Part shown: piece after piece, positions 20,781-33,385 of the stretch
How the letters are laid out: every line of letters starts with the position of its first letter
Position numbering within the stretch: position 1 is the stretch's first letter
Assembly (NCBI RefSeq): GCF_000003195.3
Contig: NC_012870.2
Coordinates: 23,676,501-23,740,500 of the forward strand
Length of the DNA: 64,000 nucleotides
Source of the DNA: Sorghum bicolor
Taxonomy: Eukaryota; Streptophyta; Magnoliopsida; Poales; Poaceae
Direction of reading: 5' to 3'
The notes under the pieces: model-generated
Told to the model about the DNA's origin: nothing
Database searches by the model: none
The model's input: only the letters and a program-made list of their open reading frames with translations
Translations under genes and position numbers: made by a program

Positions 20781-21128
20781 ACCCTGACAGAGAAGAAACT
20801 TTCCAGAAGTTTATGTGTGCAAGTGTGTCTCTCAAGCGCAAAACCTAAGTTGACCTCAGCACCTTTATCCTCATCTTACCAACTCAATTTGTATCCCTCT
20901 TGATAGTGCGGCGTTTCCTATAACTCAAACAAGAAATAAAACTAGGTAGCTTCTTGAGTTGAAACGTCGCTCAAATGAAGAAATTTTGGGGTGCTGTGAT
21001 TCACCAAATGTGTATGTTTGATTCCATCAAAGAACTAACACCTGTAGATTATACTTGATAGACATGTTAGTTCCTAATTTGATTGTCATTAATTATCAAA
21101 ACCCACACCGGGGGCGAATGCACTTACA

Positions 21129-21461
21129 GTATTGTCTAGCTCAATGTATGTCTCAAGTAATCAAAAGTGCAAGAGTAGGCCTCCCAAAGCCGGCCACCTT
21201 CTATTTATAAGCTCCCTCAAAGAACTAGTCGTTGGCCACTGTCACTAGGCTGAAATCAGGGGCACCGGACGCCACCAAGTGAGCATCGGACGCTCGACCA
21301 CTTGTGTCCGGTGCACTGGGGTTGGCCATGTGTCCTTCTTGAATCCCGTGTGTCAGTTTCTAACGGCTACCTGCAACACACCGGACGCTCCGCAAGCTCG
21401 TCAGGAGGGAGAGAGGAACCCAAACCTCTCTCAACCCTAGGAACTCTACCTCCTTTGCAAA
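21129..21461 (-). repeat. B 3' LTR, left surviving fragment
   Basis: Matches the B 5' LTR at 54463-54748 and contains TATAAATA on the minus strand at 21209-21202 and several CACCGGACGC-type motifs. It is bounded on the left by A and on the right by S1, whose TSD GCAAA ends it (21457-21461). Confidence 0.8.
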
Positions 21462-22189
21462 TGTAACACCCTAAAATTTGCTCATTTTAAAAATAGGTGA
21501 AAAATTATTTATTTATGAATTTTGTGCTCATGAAACATAGGAAAATTATATTTTATTTATTAAAATAAAATTTATCATAAGGCTTAGCAATATTATTATG
21601 CATACATGCTGGTGCATATGTTTTGATGTGATGTTTGCTTGTTGCTCCTTTATGTGTTGAGTGAGCAAAGTTTTTAAAATGCGTTTAGTAGATCGATCTT
21701 CCTTGACCAGTACGTCTTTATCTTTATCAACCAAATTCCTTGTTTCTAGGCTCAAGTTTTTATTAGGAGCTTCCTAAGATCTTTTCTTTGTCACTCAAAG
21801 CACTTCTTTTAGTTCCTCGTCCATCAAGCAATCTCTATAAACTTCTCGAGAATTTTTCTTGCCTTTTCCGTGAAGTATAATCTAATTTTTAGATGCTCCA
21901 AATTATCTTATCATGAGCTCCAAATACTTTATTTGAGTTCCTTATGTTCCATAATATCTCTGAGAATTTTCTCCGAATTTTCAGAGCTTTCGGAATATTT
22001 TTCACAGTTTAAATAATAATTCTAGACTTCTGGAATTTATTTTATCCATGAAATTAATTAAATTCGAAAATAATAATATATATATATTTAATGCTCAATT
22101 TCTATGTAAAATAATTCTTATAAATTCTAAAGAGGGAGATTAAAAAAAGACTAGTGTTTTATTCTTGTCCGCCGCCGCCGCCGTTACCG

Positions 22190-22475
22190 AACTTAGAGCA
22201 ACTCCAACTGCTTTGCTATTCTTGTTATGAAGACTTTTTACAACTTGTATAGTAGAAAAATAGGCTCCAACAGATGTGCTATTTGGTTTTGTAAAATAGA
22301 AAGTTTGCTATTCCTCGATTTTTGTTAGCCATATATAGCCAACCACTGAGACTAGCTATGTGATAGCAAGGCTGTTGTGGACCTCTTCTTTTTTAAAAAA
22401 TTGTCTATTTTACAAAATGGCTAAACATTAGAATTTGGCTACTAATTTTAGCCAAGCTCTTGGCGATGCTTTTAG
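22190..22475. repeat. Possible MITE-like insertion in S1
   Basis: Begins TTAGAGCAACTCCAACT, a start seen in grass miniature elements, and ends with a degraded inverted copy near 22450-22470. No clear TSD is seen. It could simply be part of the S1 LTR. Confidence 0.3.
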
Positions 22476-22639
22476 GAGCCATTTGTTCTCTGAATCGGTG
22501 ACCAGGATGTGTGCGCCTGAGCGTGGAAGGCGGAATTCCGAGTTCGAGTAGAACAGGATCAACGAATCTCGTCTACAGATACTGCTGTTGTGCGGCGTGA
22601 GGTTTTTTTTCCGTGTCGAGCACTCGGCGACTCGATATC

Positions 22640-23096
22640 TGTGGGGGTATAAACCCCTATACCCTTATGGCTAGACTTGGGCCAGGAGGCTTGGCCCATT
22701 ACGAGACAAGTTCGAGGCTTGATCCGACCGCTCGGAGTTTCGCAAGGAAACAAGACGTGGAGATAAAGCAGGATTCCAGTCGGTTAGAATAGGAATTGAT
22801 ATTGAACTATCTATGGCAATTGTAACCGACTAGGATTAGTTTCCAGATCTGTAACCCTGCCATTCGGACTATATAAGGAGGGGCACGGGACCCCCTAGGA
22901 CACATGATTCTCTCAACACAAATCAATACAATCAGACGTAGGATGTAGGTATTACGCCCACACGGCGGCCGAACCTGGATAAAAAGCTTGTCCGTGTCTT
23001 GCGTCACCATCGAGTTCGTAGTTTGCGCACCGTCTACCGATAAACTACTACCGTGGGTATACCCCAAGGTAGACTGTCGACCAGCTTTCGTCGACA
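22640..23096 (+). repeat. D 5' LTR
   Basis: 457 bp, TGTGGGGGTAT...GTCGACA, with a TATATAA box at 22870-22876 and the primer-binding site directly after it. Confidence 0.88.
22870..22876 (+). promoter_or_regulatory. D LTR TATA box
   Basis: GGACTATATAAGGAGG sits about 220 bp before the LTR end and is conserved in the 3' LTR (34535-34541). Confidence 0.6.
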
Positions 23097-23097
23097 G

Positions 23098-23116
23098 TGG
23101 CGCGCCAGGTAGGGGG
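23098..23116 (+). other. D primer-binding site
   Basis: TGGCGCGCCAGGTAGGGGG starts one base after the 5' LTR, the expected position for priming. I do not assign the tRNA. Confidence 0.65.
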
Positions 23117-23144
23117 TGTGCGTACATGTTTTCCGGCGAACAAG

Positions 23145-26083
23145 ATGGTCATCGTTCCAGCTTCCGTGGCCGTGCCTGAAGGCCTCACGTTCACCGTCGG
23201 CCAGATCACGTGGACGAGGCGCGGCGGCGGCCTCACGACCACGGCTTCGGAAGGAACCCAGATTCGATCTGCGACAATAGCGGCGTTCATTCCGACCGCG
23301 TCGACGCCGAGCACTCGACCACCGCTCCCTCGTTACAAGGGAAGGAAGGTCGACGGCTCGAACCTTTTCTAAGCCCTTGATCGCGCTGATCTCAACCTCC
23401 TCGAAGCTTCTAGACTAGTAGATGGGATCCCGCGCCAATCTGATCAAGTTGCGCCGACGAACTTTTTCGACTCCTGCCGGCCAACTCGTGTTGTCACACA
23501 CGAACGGCTGGGTACGTCTCTGACGATATCTTCCACCCCCTCAGGACGGTCCGTCAAACTCAAAGTTGATCCAGATCAAGTTTTCCCTTACGGGCTAAAC
23601 AACTCAGCCATTCACTATTCACGGCACATCCAATCTCTTCTCAGCGGGACAGGTTGGTTGCCAAAACAGAGCGGTCAACCAGCTCGTCACTACGTCAACA
23701 TGTTGACGATCCGAGAACTACGGGACGGCCAGGCTTCCAGCACACACTCCAGCACTGGATCCGTTCCCACCGAAGTTATAAACTCCGAGGACGAAGATTA
23801 CGACCTGGATCTACCACCGTACCCTCCAGGTTTCTCTCGCTTCCCGGTCTTCCCACCATGGCGAGGAGACCTCGTCCTCAATGTCAGCGGCGATGAACCG
23901 GTCGTCGATAGAGAGACCGACGAGCAGAGGCAGCTCCGCGAGCAGCGCAATGCCAACCGCGCTCGACGACGCGCGGACGAAGAACGACAACTCCCACCGC
24001 ACAACCTCAGTGACGCTTTCGACATGGTCGGGGATCAACAAGTCTACAAAACGCCAAGCGCTAACGTGGCCGTTGCTATGGCAAACTTAGACCGACTCCC
24101 TGATACTCCCGGGTGCCAGGGTGTCCGGTCCAGCGTACGTGCGCATCTGATCGCCGTGATGGGACAGACAACCACCTTGCTCAAGAGAGTCCAAGCTATC
24201 CCCTACGCGGATGTCTCCTCCGACCACACTCATCACAGCCAGACCTAACCACAAGCCAGCGAGCACCACCATAGCCGCTCCCCCAATAATCACCGGAGGG
24301 GTTCACGACGCGATAACGGTGGTCGGGACACCGGCGGCTACCGCGAGCAGAATCGTGGCCGCGGCCAGGAAGTGAACCAGGACAGGGATTTACGACACAA
24401 CATCCCTCCCAAGGACACCCGGGACCGCATCAACAGGCGCGCCATGGAAAGAGCAATGCACGAAAACCTGCGTCGCATTGAGTACGACGCAACGCACGGT
24501 CCTCCCGGCCTGAGACAATTTTCCTCACACCTCCGCCAGGTCGTGTGGCCCCAAAACTTCAACCTCGAGAAACTCAAAAAATACGATGGCAAGGAGAACC
24601 CAGAAAACTGCATCACTCTCTATGAGATCGCAGTTCGTTCAGCAGCAGGAGATGAGCATGTCATGGCCAACTACTTCCCAATCGTCCTCGACCAGGCCGG
24701 TCATCAATGGATCCTGGGCCTACCCGAAGACTCTTTCGATTCTTGGGAAGAACTGCGCCAAGCGTTTATCGACAATTTCATCGCTACCTGCGAGCAGCCT
24801 GGGAACAAGTACGACCTCGAAAGGATAAGGGACAGGAAAAACGAGCCTCTGCGCGATTACATCTACGATTCTCGGATATGCGTCTTAAGATCCCAAAAAT
24901 TTCCCACGACGAGGCCATATCTGCTTTCATCAAAGGGCTACGCTTCCACGAAGCACTGAGGAACAAACTACTGCGCAAAAGGCCAACGACGATGGCCGAG
25001 CTCCTTGCCACGGCTAAGAATTACGCCGACGCCGACGACACAGAAAAACTCATTCGAGACGACGCGAGAGGTCCCGACCAGCCTCCTCGATGAGACGACA
25101 GTCGTGGTCGTTTCGACAACAGGAACCATCGTCGCCCCGTCAACCGCGACCACAAAGAAGGTTGGGACAGGCAGCATGACAATCGCGACGACTTCAGAGG
25201 CAAGCGCCCTCGCGACCACGACCACGAGGTGCATACGGTCAAGCGTCCCAATAGGCGACGAGACTACCAGGAAGACTACAACAAGACGCTAAAAGGACCA
25301 TGCCAACTGCATCCAAAATCCAACCACACTATGGAGGAGTGTCACGTCCTCAAAAGCATCTACACACGGCGGGCTGCTCAAGACGACCCCGCCAAGAAAA
25401 ACGGAAAACAGGACGGGTGCGATCATGAAGACGAGGACGAGGACCAGGATAGGGACCCACGACACCAGTATGTCAGTCCCACCGACGTGGTCCACTCTAT
25501 CTTCGGGGGCAAGGTCTCTATCGAGTCCAAGCGAGAAAGAAAGCTCTTAAAGAGAGCCTGCCTCAACATAGACAGCACGGATGGCCTGATCGCCGATCCA
25601 AAATTTCCTCCCTGGTCGCACAGGGAGATCTCCTTCAGCAGGAAGGATCAGTGGGCCTCCATCCCGGAGCCAGGACGTTTCCCTCTAATACTCGATCCTT
25701 GCATCAACAACATCAGATTCGAGCGCGTACTCGTCGACGGGGGAAGCTCCATTGACATCCTTTTTCGCAATAGCTTGCCTGCTCTCAAGATAACCCCAGC
25801 ACAGCTAAAGCCCTACGACGCTCAATTCTGGGGAGTCCTGCTGGGTCAAAGTTCAGTACCCCTCGGACAGATAACGCTGCCTGTCCAGTTCGGAATGTCC
25901 GACCACTTTCGAACAGAGTTCGTCAACTTTGTGGTCGCCGACTTTGATGGAACTTACCATGCAATACTGGGCCGACCATCACTGACAAAGTTCATGGCAG
26001 TTCCACATTACTCATATCTGGTCCTCAAAATGCCTACAGAAAAGGGCGTCCTAATTGTTAGAGGCAATGTCTACACCGCATAA
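23145..26083 (+). pseudogene. gag-pro: D gag-protease, broken
   Basis: The ATG at 23145 (MVIVPASVAV) opens a frame with in-frame stops at 23370 and 24246, a frameshift near 24866 and a TGA at 25091. Recognisable parts in order: an acidic N-terminal region (SEDEDYDLDLPPYPPGF), the gag core (WILGLPEDSFDSWEELRQAF), a frame-shifted continuation (KIPKISHDEAISAFIKGL), a knuckle-like CQLHPKSNHTMEEC near 25302 and an aspartic protease (VLVDGGSSIDILF near 25732, AILGRPSL). The protease uses DGG, as in T1. A TAA at 26081 separates it from pol. The copy is dead. Confidence 0.82.
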
Positions 26084-29000
26084 ACTTGCGAGGAGGAAAG
26101 CTTCAAGATCACCGAAGCAATCGATCTGTCAATCTGCATGGCAGAAACAGTAGCCCAAGCTGCACAGCTACCTCCCGACCAGCTCCGACTACCCGAGCAG
26201 GAGACCGCTAGGAAGAATTCAAAGTCCAAGGAATACAAGGAAGTACAGCTGGACCCTAAATAGGAAGACGGCCCTCATTGGGGCCAATCTGGACCCTAAA
26301 TAGGAAGACGCGCTCGTCAGGTTTCTAAGGGACAACGTGAGCGTTTTCGCATGGAAACCCGCAGACATGCCCAACGTCCCACGAAACCTGATCGAGCACT
26401 CCTTAAACGTCTCGAAGACCGCAAGACCCATCAAGCAAAAGCTGTGACAGTTCGCTCGTGACAAAAAGGAGGCTATTAGGACAGAAATAACACGGCTTCT
26501 AGCAGCCAGATTTATAAAAGAAGTGTATCATCCCGATTGGCTCGCCAATCCGGTTCTTGTACGCAAAAAGAATAATGAATGGAGAATGTGCGTTGATTAC
26601 ACTGATCTGAATAAACACTGTCCTAAAGATCCTTTCGGTCTCCCTCGCATCGACGAGGTGGTCGACTGAACGGCCAGATGCGAACTCCTCTCCTTCCTAG
26701 ACTGCTACTCTGGTTATCACCAGATTTGGCTAAAGGAAGATGACCAGATCAAAACATCTTTCATCACTCCTTTCGGCGCATATTGCTACACGACCATGTC
26801 CTTTGGACTCAAAAACGCCGGTGCCACCTATCAACGGGCCATCCAGCAGTGCCTCCACGACGAGATTCGCGATGACCTCGTCAAGGCTTACGTAGATGAC
26901 GTCGTAGTCAAAACAAAGGATGCGAGCACTCTAATCGCCAATCTAGACCGAACCTTTAAGGCACTAAACAAATACAAGTGGAAGCTTAACCCCAAAAAGT
27001 GCATCTTTGGGGTCCCCTCCGGTCTACTGCTCCGCAACATCGTCAGCCGCGACGGCATACGGTCGAATCCTTCAAAAGTAAAAGCAGTGCTCGACATGCG
27101 ACCACCTAAGAATGTCAAGGATATTCAGAAGCTCACCAGCTGTATGGCCGCCCTCAGCCGTTTCATCTCTAGACTGGGAGAAAAAGGCCTCCCTTTCTTC
27201 AAGCTCTTGAAGGCGTCGGAAAAATTCTCCTGGACAGAGGAAGTTGACGCTGCGTTCACCCAACTCAAGACCTTCCTCACCTCACCGCCTGTTCTCACAG
27301 CCCCTCAGCCCAATGAAGACCTACTCCTTTACATCGCAGCAACAGATAGGGTTGTCTCCACAGCAATAGTGGTCGAGCGAGACGAGCCAAGCCACGTCTA
27401 CAAGGTCCAGAGACCCGTTTACTTCATAAGCGAAGTCTTAAACGAGTCCAAGACCAGGTACCCGCAGATACAGAAGCTCATATATGCCATCTTAATAACA
27501 TCCAGGAAGCTTAAGCACTACTTCGACGGCCATCGGATCTTGGTAACCACCAGCTTTCCTCTGGGGGACATTCTGCGCAACAAGGATGCCAATGGCAGAA
27601 TTGTAAAATGGGCAATGGAGTTATGCCCATTCTCCCTGGACTTCCAGAGCCGCACTACCGTCAAGTCTCAGGCCCTGGTCGATTTCATCGCAGAATGGAC
27701 AGACCTCAACGAACCTCCCATCTCCGACACCTCCGACCACTGGTCAATGTTCTTCGATGGGTCCTTAAACATCAACGGCGCTGGCGCCGGGATTCTCTTC
27801 GTGTCGCCTAACAAGGACAAACTACGCTACGTCCTTAGGATCCTCTTTCTGGCGTCAAACAATGTCGCTGAGTACGAAGCATGCCTACACGGCATACGAC
27901 TAGCCGTCGAGCTGGGAGTCAAACGCCTCTGCGTCCACGGCGACTCTGCCTTAGTTATCAACCAGCTCAACAAGGAATGGGACACAACCCACGAGAAGAT
28001 GGACCTCTACTGCAAAGAAATCCGCAAATGGGAATCCAACTTCTACGGCATAGAGTACATCCACGTGGTCTGGGATAAGAACCAGGAAGCGGATGCGCTG
28101 TCAAAGTTAGGGTCGTCTCGAGCCCAGATCCCGCACGGCGTTTTCGTTCAGGACATACACGCGCCGAGTGTGGGCACAGACCTGGTCGAAAAGCAACCTA
28201 ATGAGGCAATGCTCGTAGACGACGCTACTCCGACAACCATAAGCCGCGACTGGTGCACTCCTTTCATTAGGTACATATCGGACGGATCGGGCTTTCAGGA
28301 TAAAACGGAGAACGAGCGCCTCATTTGACGATCTAGGAATTACATACTGGTGGATGGCAAACTTATGCGAAAGAACGCAAGTTCTGAAGTGCTGCTCAAA
28401 TGCATATCCCAAGATGATGGCATTAAGCTCTTAAATGACATACATGCCGGATCCTGCGGCAATCACGCGGCCTCCAGAACACTGGTCGGGAAGGCCTTCC
28501 GAGCAGGTTTCTACTGGCTAACCGCGGTCGCCGACGCTGAGAAACTAGTCCGACATTGTGAAGGTTGCCAGTTCTTCGCTAAGAGGACCCACGTACCTGC
28601 TCATGAGATTCAGACTATTCCGTCGTCCTGGCCTTTCGCCTGCAGGGGCGGTCCATTCAAACTGGCTCCCGACAACTTCAAGTGCGTCTTCGTGTTAATC
28701 GACAAATTCTCGAAGTGGATCGAATACATGCCACTGGTCAAAGCAACCTCCGAGAAAGCTGTGGAGTTCCTTGATCAAATCATACACAGATTCAGGATCC
28801 TCAACAGTATAATCACCGACCTGGGCACTTAGTTCACTGGCACTACGTTCTGGGACTTCTGCGATGACAGGGGCATAGTCATAAAGTACGTGTCAGTAGC
28901 TCACCCACAGGCAAACGGTCAAGTAGAGCGCGCGAACGGAATGATTATTGATGCCCTAAAGAAAAGGTTGTACACCGAGAACGACAGAGCACCTGGTCGA

Positions 29001-29477
29001 TGGATGAAAGAGTTACCGGCCGTGGTCTGGGGTCTTCGAACGCAGGCTAGTCGCAATACAGGCGTGTCACCCTACTTCATGGTTTATGGCTCCGAGGCAG
29101 TGCTCCCATCTGATGTAACCTTCAGATCTCCAAGAGTTGAAAACTTCGACCAGTCAACGGTCGACGGCACGAGGGAGCTCGAAATCAACTGCATGGAGGA
29201 AAAGCGTCTAATTTCATGTCTTCGAACAGCAAAGTATCTCGAAGCCATCAGGCGACACCACAACAAGAACGTCAAAGACCGTTCCTTCGTGGTCGGTGAT
29301 CTGGTACTCAAGTGGAAAACAAGCCAGGAAGGAATGCACAAGTTATCCACACCTTGGGAAGGTCCCTTTGTGGTCCCCGTAGTCACACGCCCTACATCCT
29401 ACAGACTGGCGTATCCAGACGGAACACGCATGCCTAATTCTTGGCACATAGACAAACTGCGTCGTTTCTATCCATAG
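26084..29477 (+). pseudogene. pol: D pol: RT, RNase H, second RNase H, integrase, broken
   Basis: The RT N-terminal part (26100-26795) is readable but interrupted by stops near 26260, 26443 and 26667. From 26796 the frame runs through [22 protein letters not shown], the first RNase H region, a second RNase H ([17 protein letters not shown], near 27740) and into integrase. TGA at 28326 and TAG at 28830 interrupt it. Integrase shows the zinc finger (HAGSCGNH...CEGC), D (VFVLIDKFS), D (IITDLGT, where N is usual after D) and E (GQVERANG). A 22-bp direct repeat at 26249-26270 and 26289-26310 may reflect a small duplication. Most stops look like C-to-T or G-to-A decay. Confidence 0.85.
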
Positions 29478-29771
29478 TTCTAGTACCTTTCGCTTGTAAG
29501 TTCCTTATAATTAGCAATAATAACAGTTTTCCTTTTTCGCAATATATTGTTTACACGCAGAGTTTTTGACGAGCACAACAATCTTCCTCTGCGGCAAAGA
29601 TCCTTAACGACTATTAATCAAACATAGTGATACATCACTCTGATAACATTGCAGCACTCAAAATCACGGTCATGACAAAATCAAATTTTATTACAAACTT
29701 TATACACAGAGTTTACAATAAACACCCCGCTGGGCGGTTCCTAGTCTACTTCTACGGACTATCCTACAGGC
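29478..29771. other. D spacer between convergent genes
   Basis: An AT-rich gap between the end of pol and the end of the antisense gene. No coding potential is visible. Confidence 0.5.
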
Positions 29772-32700
29772 CTACTGCTCGGGCTGATCACCCGCTCGGC
29801 CTTGCTTCTCAGACGAAGGGGTCGGGGCCACCGGCGCCTGGCTTGTCGAGACCGCAGGCGTCGACCGCCCATCTCCGGCAATGGACGCTCCCGACAACTC
29901 CCTGGCCGACCTGTCTGACCCCGGCTGGTCGGGGGGAGTGGCCGTCCCGCAAAGGTTGATGTCGCCGATCACTGTCGACGACAAGTCAAGTAGGCCAGCA
30001 CGAAGGTCGTCTGCCTCCTGCGGACCAACCTCCTTGGGGTGCCCCCTCTCCAGCCTGGACAGGTCGACCAGAGGGTAGTGGGCGCGCACCATGATGAGGA
30101 CGTGCGCACCGGCGAATTCCCCGACGTCCTTGACGAACTGCTGGTGCCAGTCCCACGCCCGTTGCACCTTCTCGACTGGCGTCAGCCTCGGTGCACGCGG
30201 CTGGTCTTCAGGGAGCTCGGGGCTGATCAAGTCAAGAACCGGGCCACTCCTTTCCAAAACCTGATGCAGTTGGTCTTCCAGGAGTCTCGGTCCTTGATCA
30301 GCTCGTCTAAATGCTTTTTGGTATTCACCTTGAGCACTACAAACCAAGCAGGAGGTCAGTTCACGAATAAGGAAAGGAACGTTGAGCAACCAAATAAAAT
30401 AGGGGTGGCACGGTTATTACCAGACAACTCCCGATTCCTGTTGCTTAGCTCCTCGCCGTCTCGGCGCCCGGTCTCTAGCGCCCCGGCAAGCTCCTGGCCG
30501 AGCTGCTCCTTCTCTTGCCGGAGGCGTGCAACCTCCTCCTCCAAGACTACAGGAACAATCCCCTGGTCAACAAAATTAACCATGTGGCTACACACAGCTG
30601 CTCGGAGTACGCGACTGACCTCTCCTTTGCCGATCCTGGTCGGCTAACCGCCGATGGAGGTCGAGAAGGCGCTCTTCCTGCGCACTCATCTCGGCCGCCT
30701 TCTCCCCAGCTTCCGACCGAAGCCGGTCCACCTCTGCGGACAGGGCCTTGTTCTCAGCCACAATGCCCTCAATTTGGTCGAAGCACCTTTTCCGGTACTT
30801 CGCCGTTTTCATTGCGCCCTGCAAGAGGAACACATGTCGAACCCAGGAACATAGCGCATAAGCATCGAGCAGCACAAAGGACCACTTACCTTAACCTCGT
30901 CCACGAGACGTTTTGCCGCGCGCTCCACCCTTGCGGCCTCCTCCGTCTCCGCGAGCTCCTCATGTCCGATGAAGTGGTCCCTGCGTTGCCGCCACACGTA
31001 CACGTGCTGGCGACAGTCATGGGGACGACCTTGGATCTCCTCCACGTCATCATCAGAGGTCGTCCGGGTCTCCTCGTTCGCCGCACCGCCACCAGCTGTG
31101 GTCGCAGGCATCACTGGCACCTGGTCTAGGCCAGGGGAGCCTACGGGCGATGAGGTCCCTGCTCGTGGCGGTGTTGGGAATCCCCTTTCTTCGGCTGGTG
31201 GAGTCGAGGCTCTGCCCTCCTCCTCCACAACGTTACTCGGGGGAGGCGTCCTCGCAGCCTCCTCGTTCCTCGTCGGGGTGCTCGCCGTGGCACTTGCCGA
31301 GGCCGGATGCTCCTCGGTGATCGTAGCAGCGGTTGTCGTCGCAGGCTGCTCCGTGGTCTGCGGCGCGGCGTCCCCAACGGCAGCCACAGGCTCGGCCGCC
31401 CTCTGGCCAGCAACGTGGTCAGGGTCGATGTCCGATGCCGCGCTAAATAACAAGACGACATTTAAACAATGTCAGAAACATCAACAAAACGCAGAATGTC
31501 ATAGTCAGTAAGATTGCAAACTTACAGGTCAGAGCGCTTGTGTGTCGTGGTGAACCTCCTCCTGGTCCTACTGGTTGGTGCCTGCGCCCTCGTCTCTACA
31601 ACGCGCGTCGGCCCGACGTGCGGTGCAGGAGGGTTGCTAGTCATCCGACCAGTGGTGGCCGGTGCAACGTCCGGACGACTGCGCGGCCTCCGGACCAGAG
31701 AAGGCACGGCCTCCTCTTCCTCGTCGTCGTCGTCGTCGGTGATCCGGACGAGCCGACGATGCTTTGGCGCCTTGCTGCTCTCCGCCGGCAGCGTCTCCGC
31801 AGGAGACGGATCCGCCACCAGCGGCCTTTTCCCCGCCACTCTGTCTTCGGTGGTCGGGGCGGGGCGGGGCGGTCCAGTTCCTCCTCACTGCTGGTGTATC
31901 GAGCACACCGAGCAGCGTCGTCTTCTGGCGGGTCTACCCCCACGGGGTTCTCCATGCCAGGTGCCAGTGATATGTACAGTCCACACCGGTCAACGTCTCC
32001 AATCTGCAGCAAAAAAAGACAAATCAACAACTAGGAGAACAAGTACTCAGAAAGCAAAATCGGTTCGCAACATTACCTTGGGAGCTGGTCGTCCTAGCTT
32101 GAAAGCCTGTATCCGATCACCACTCCGGACGAAGCTGTTGTCTGCAAAGTTGAACAGCTCGTTCAACAGCTATTGCACTTCCGTCTTCTCCAAGACCTCA
32201 GGACTCATCCTGGTCGGATCCTGGCTCCCAGCGTATTCGTACGCCGAGTGCACCCTCTTCTGCCAGGGCATCACTCGGCGACAGATGAAGTTGTCGACCA
32301 CTCCTGGCCCGTCCAAACGGGACCAGTCGATCAGCTTCATCAGGTCTTCCACCTGACCAGCGAACTCCGGGCGGTCCATCTAGCTAACTCTATTCTCAGG
32401 GATGTAACCCACGTCGCAGAACGTGGAGCTGCCCGGCTCTTCCCTGACGTAGAACCACTTCTTGTACCATTCGGTGAGAGAAGTATTCCACGGGCAGTTG
32501 AGATACCGGTTCTTCATCTCGTCACGCAGATTGAGGTATACTCCACCTGCAATCTTGGAGCCCCCAACTGCTCCCTTCTTCCTCAAACATAAAAGGTAGC
32601 GGAAAAGATCGAAGTGCGGCTCTATCCCAACATAGGCCTCGCACAGATGGATGAAGGTAGAAATAAGAAGAATGGAGTTCGGGTGCAGGTTGCAGATCCC

Positions 32701-32928
32701 GATCTCATAGTAAAGAAGGAGACCCTGGAGAAAAGGATGGACAGGAATCCCAAAGCCCCTCTTGAAAAAATCCTCAAAAACAACAATCTCACCAGCACGA
32801 GGGTCGGGATAACTCTCCCCTTCCGGTGCCCTCCAGCCGTCGAGCTCTTGGCTGTGCAGTAGCCCCATGCCGACGAGGTCGTTGAGAGACCTGGCGCTGC
32901 TCTGAGATTTTTTCCACTCCTTCGCCAT
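29772..32928 (-). pseudogene. D antisense gene with putative gypsy-type transposon domain, spliced, broken
   Basis: The ATG at 32928 (MAKEWKKSQSS) opens a frame holding RGFGIPVHPFLQGLLLYYEI and a conserved LRK...WYKKWFYV region, the hallmark of the family known as putative gypsy-type transposon (formerly Transposase_28). TAG stops at 32382-32380 and near 32170 interrupt it. Likely introns are 32076-32004 (AAG|GTAATG...CTGCAG), 31525-31443 (GTAAGT...TTTAG) and 30889-30819 (GTAAGT...TTGCAG), with more down to the last exon ending at 29772. Later exons encode an acidic run (DDDDDEEEE), then P/T-rich and coiled-coil segments (EEVARLRQEKEQLGQEL). A frame break lies near 31840. The gene runs opposite to pol and has its own TATA box. 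The function is unknown. Confidence 0.7.
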
Positions 32929-33385
32929 CAGCTCACTCCTTTTCTTCGAGTCACTTTTCGCTATTGAAGCTGCTAAAGCACTCGCAAGCTAGATGATCAA
33001 GGATGGAGGTTGTAGAGGAAGGAATGGCAAGAACAGAGGGCTTGAAAGCAATGGCAAGGTAACGATTATGGGCGAAGAGTCAAGCCTTTATAGACAACGG
33101 CTCCACCCCTTCCACTTCCCGCATTCTTGGGAAGCGAGCGGGCCCAGCGGCGGATGCACCGTTTCGGTTTTCAACAATTACCGACAATTATACGATGGCT
33201 TTGTTATACAATTGATGGTTTCCTTTTTCTTGAACCATGCAAAGAGCGGCTGTACAGTTGCCAGGTGCACCTTTTCACGCAGCTATCTGACAACGTGCCA
33301 GGATGTCTCGTCACATCACACATTAATGCGGTAAGATGCTTTTTTCAAATAAAAGACAAAAATTCGTGGAGGATCAACGATTCTT
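32929..33385 (-). promoter_or_regulatory. Promoter and leader region of the D antisense gene
   Basis: On the minus strand, TATAAAG (33092-33086, within GTCTATAAAGGCTTG) lies about 160 bp before the ATG at 32928 and is followed by a CT-rich leader. This is a normal plant core-promoter layout, independent of the LTR. Nothing else is recognised here. Confidence 0.5.

Larger units (their letters stand above)
10795..21128 (-). mobile_element. A: Sirevirus-type Ty1/copia element, degenerate, 3' LTR missing
   Basis: Minus-strand order: 5' LTR (19577-21128), initiator-tRNA-Met primer site, gag with coiled coil and zinc knuckle, protease-integrase-RT-RNase H, an env-like gene, then a polypurine tract. 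A large gag, an extra 3' gene and LTRs rich in short palindromes are known Sirevirus traits. T1 has inserted after 10794, so A's 3' LTR lies outside the window. A itself sits in the 3' LTR of B: B's LTR sequence resumes right after 21128 and matches 54463 onward. Several stops and frameshifts make A non-functional as it stands. Confidence 0.85.
19577..21128 (-). repeat. A 5' LTR
   Basis: The 1552-bp LTR starts TGTAAGTGCATTCG and ends ...GGATCCTTTCA-like (GATCCTTTCA) on the minus strand. It contains a TATA box and about a dozen CCGGTACCACCGG-type motifs. The flanking bases after 21128 (GTATT) are the candidate TSD. Confidence 0.75.

Noticed and set aside
26249..26310. 22-bp direct repeat in D pol
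   Set aside because: The ancestral protein region already has similar repeated wording here, so a small conversion or duplication in a dead copy explains it.
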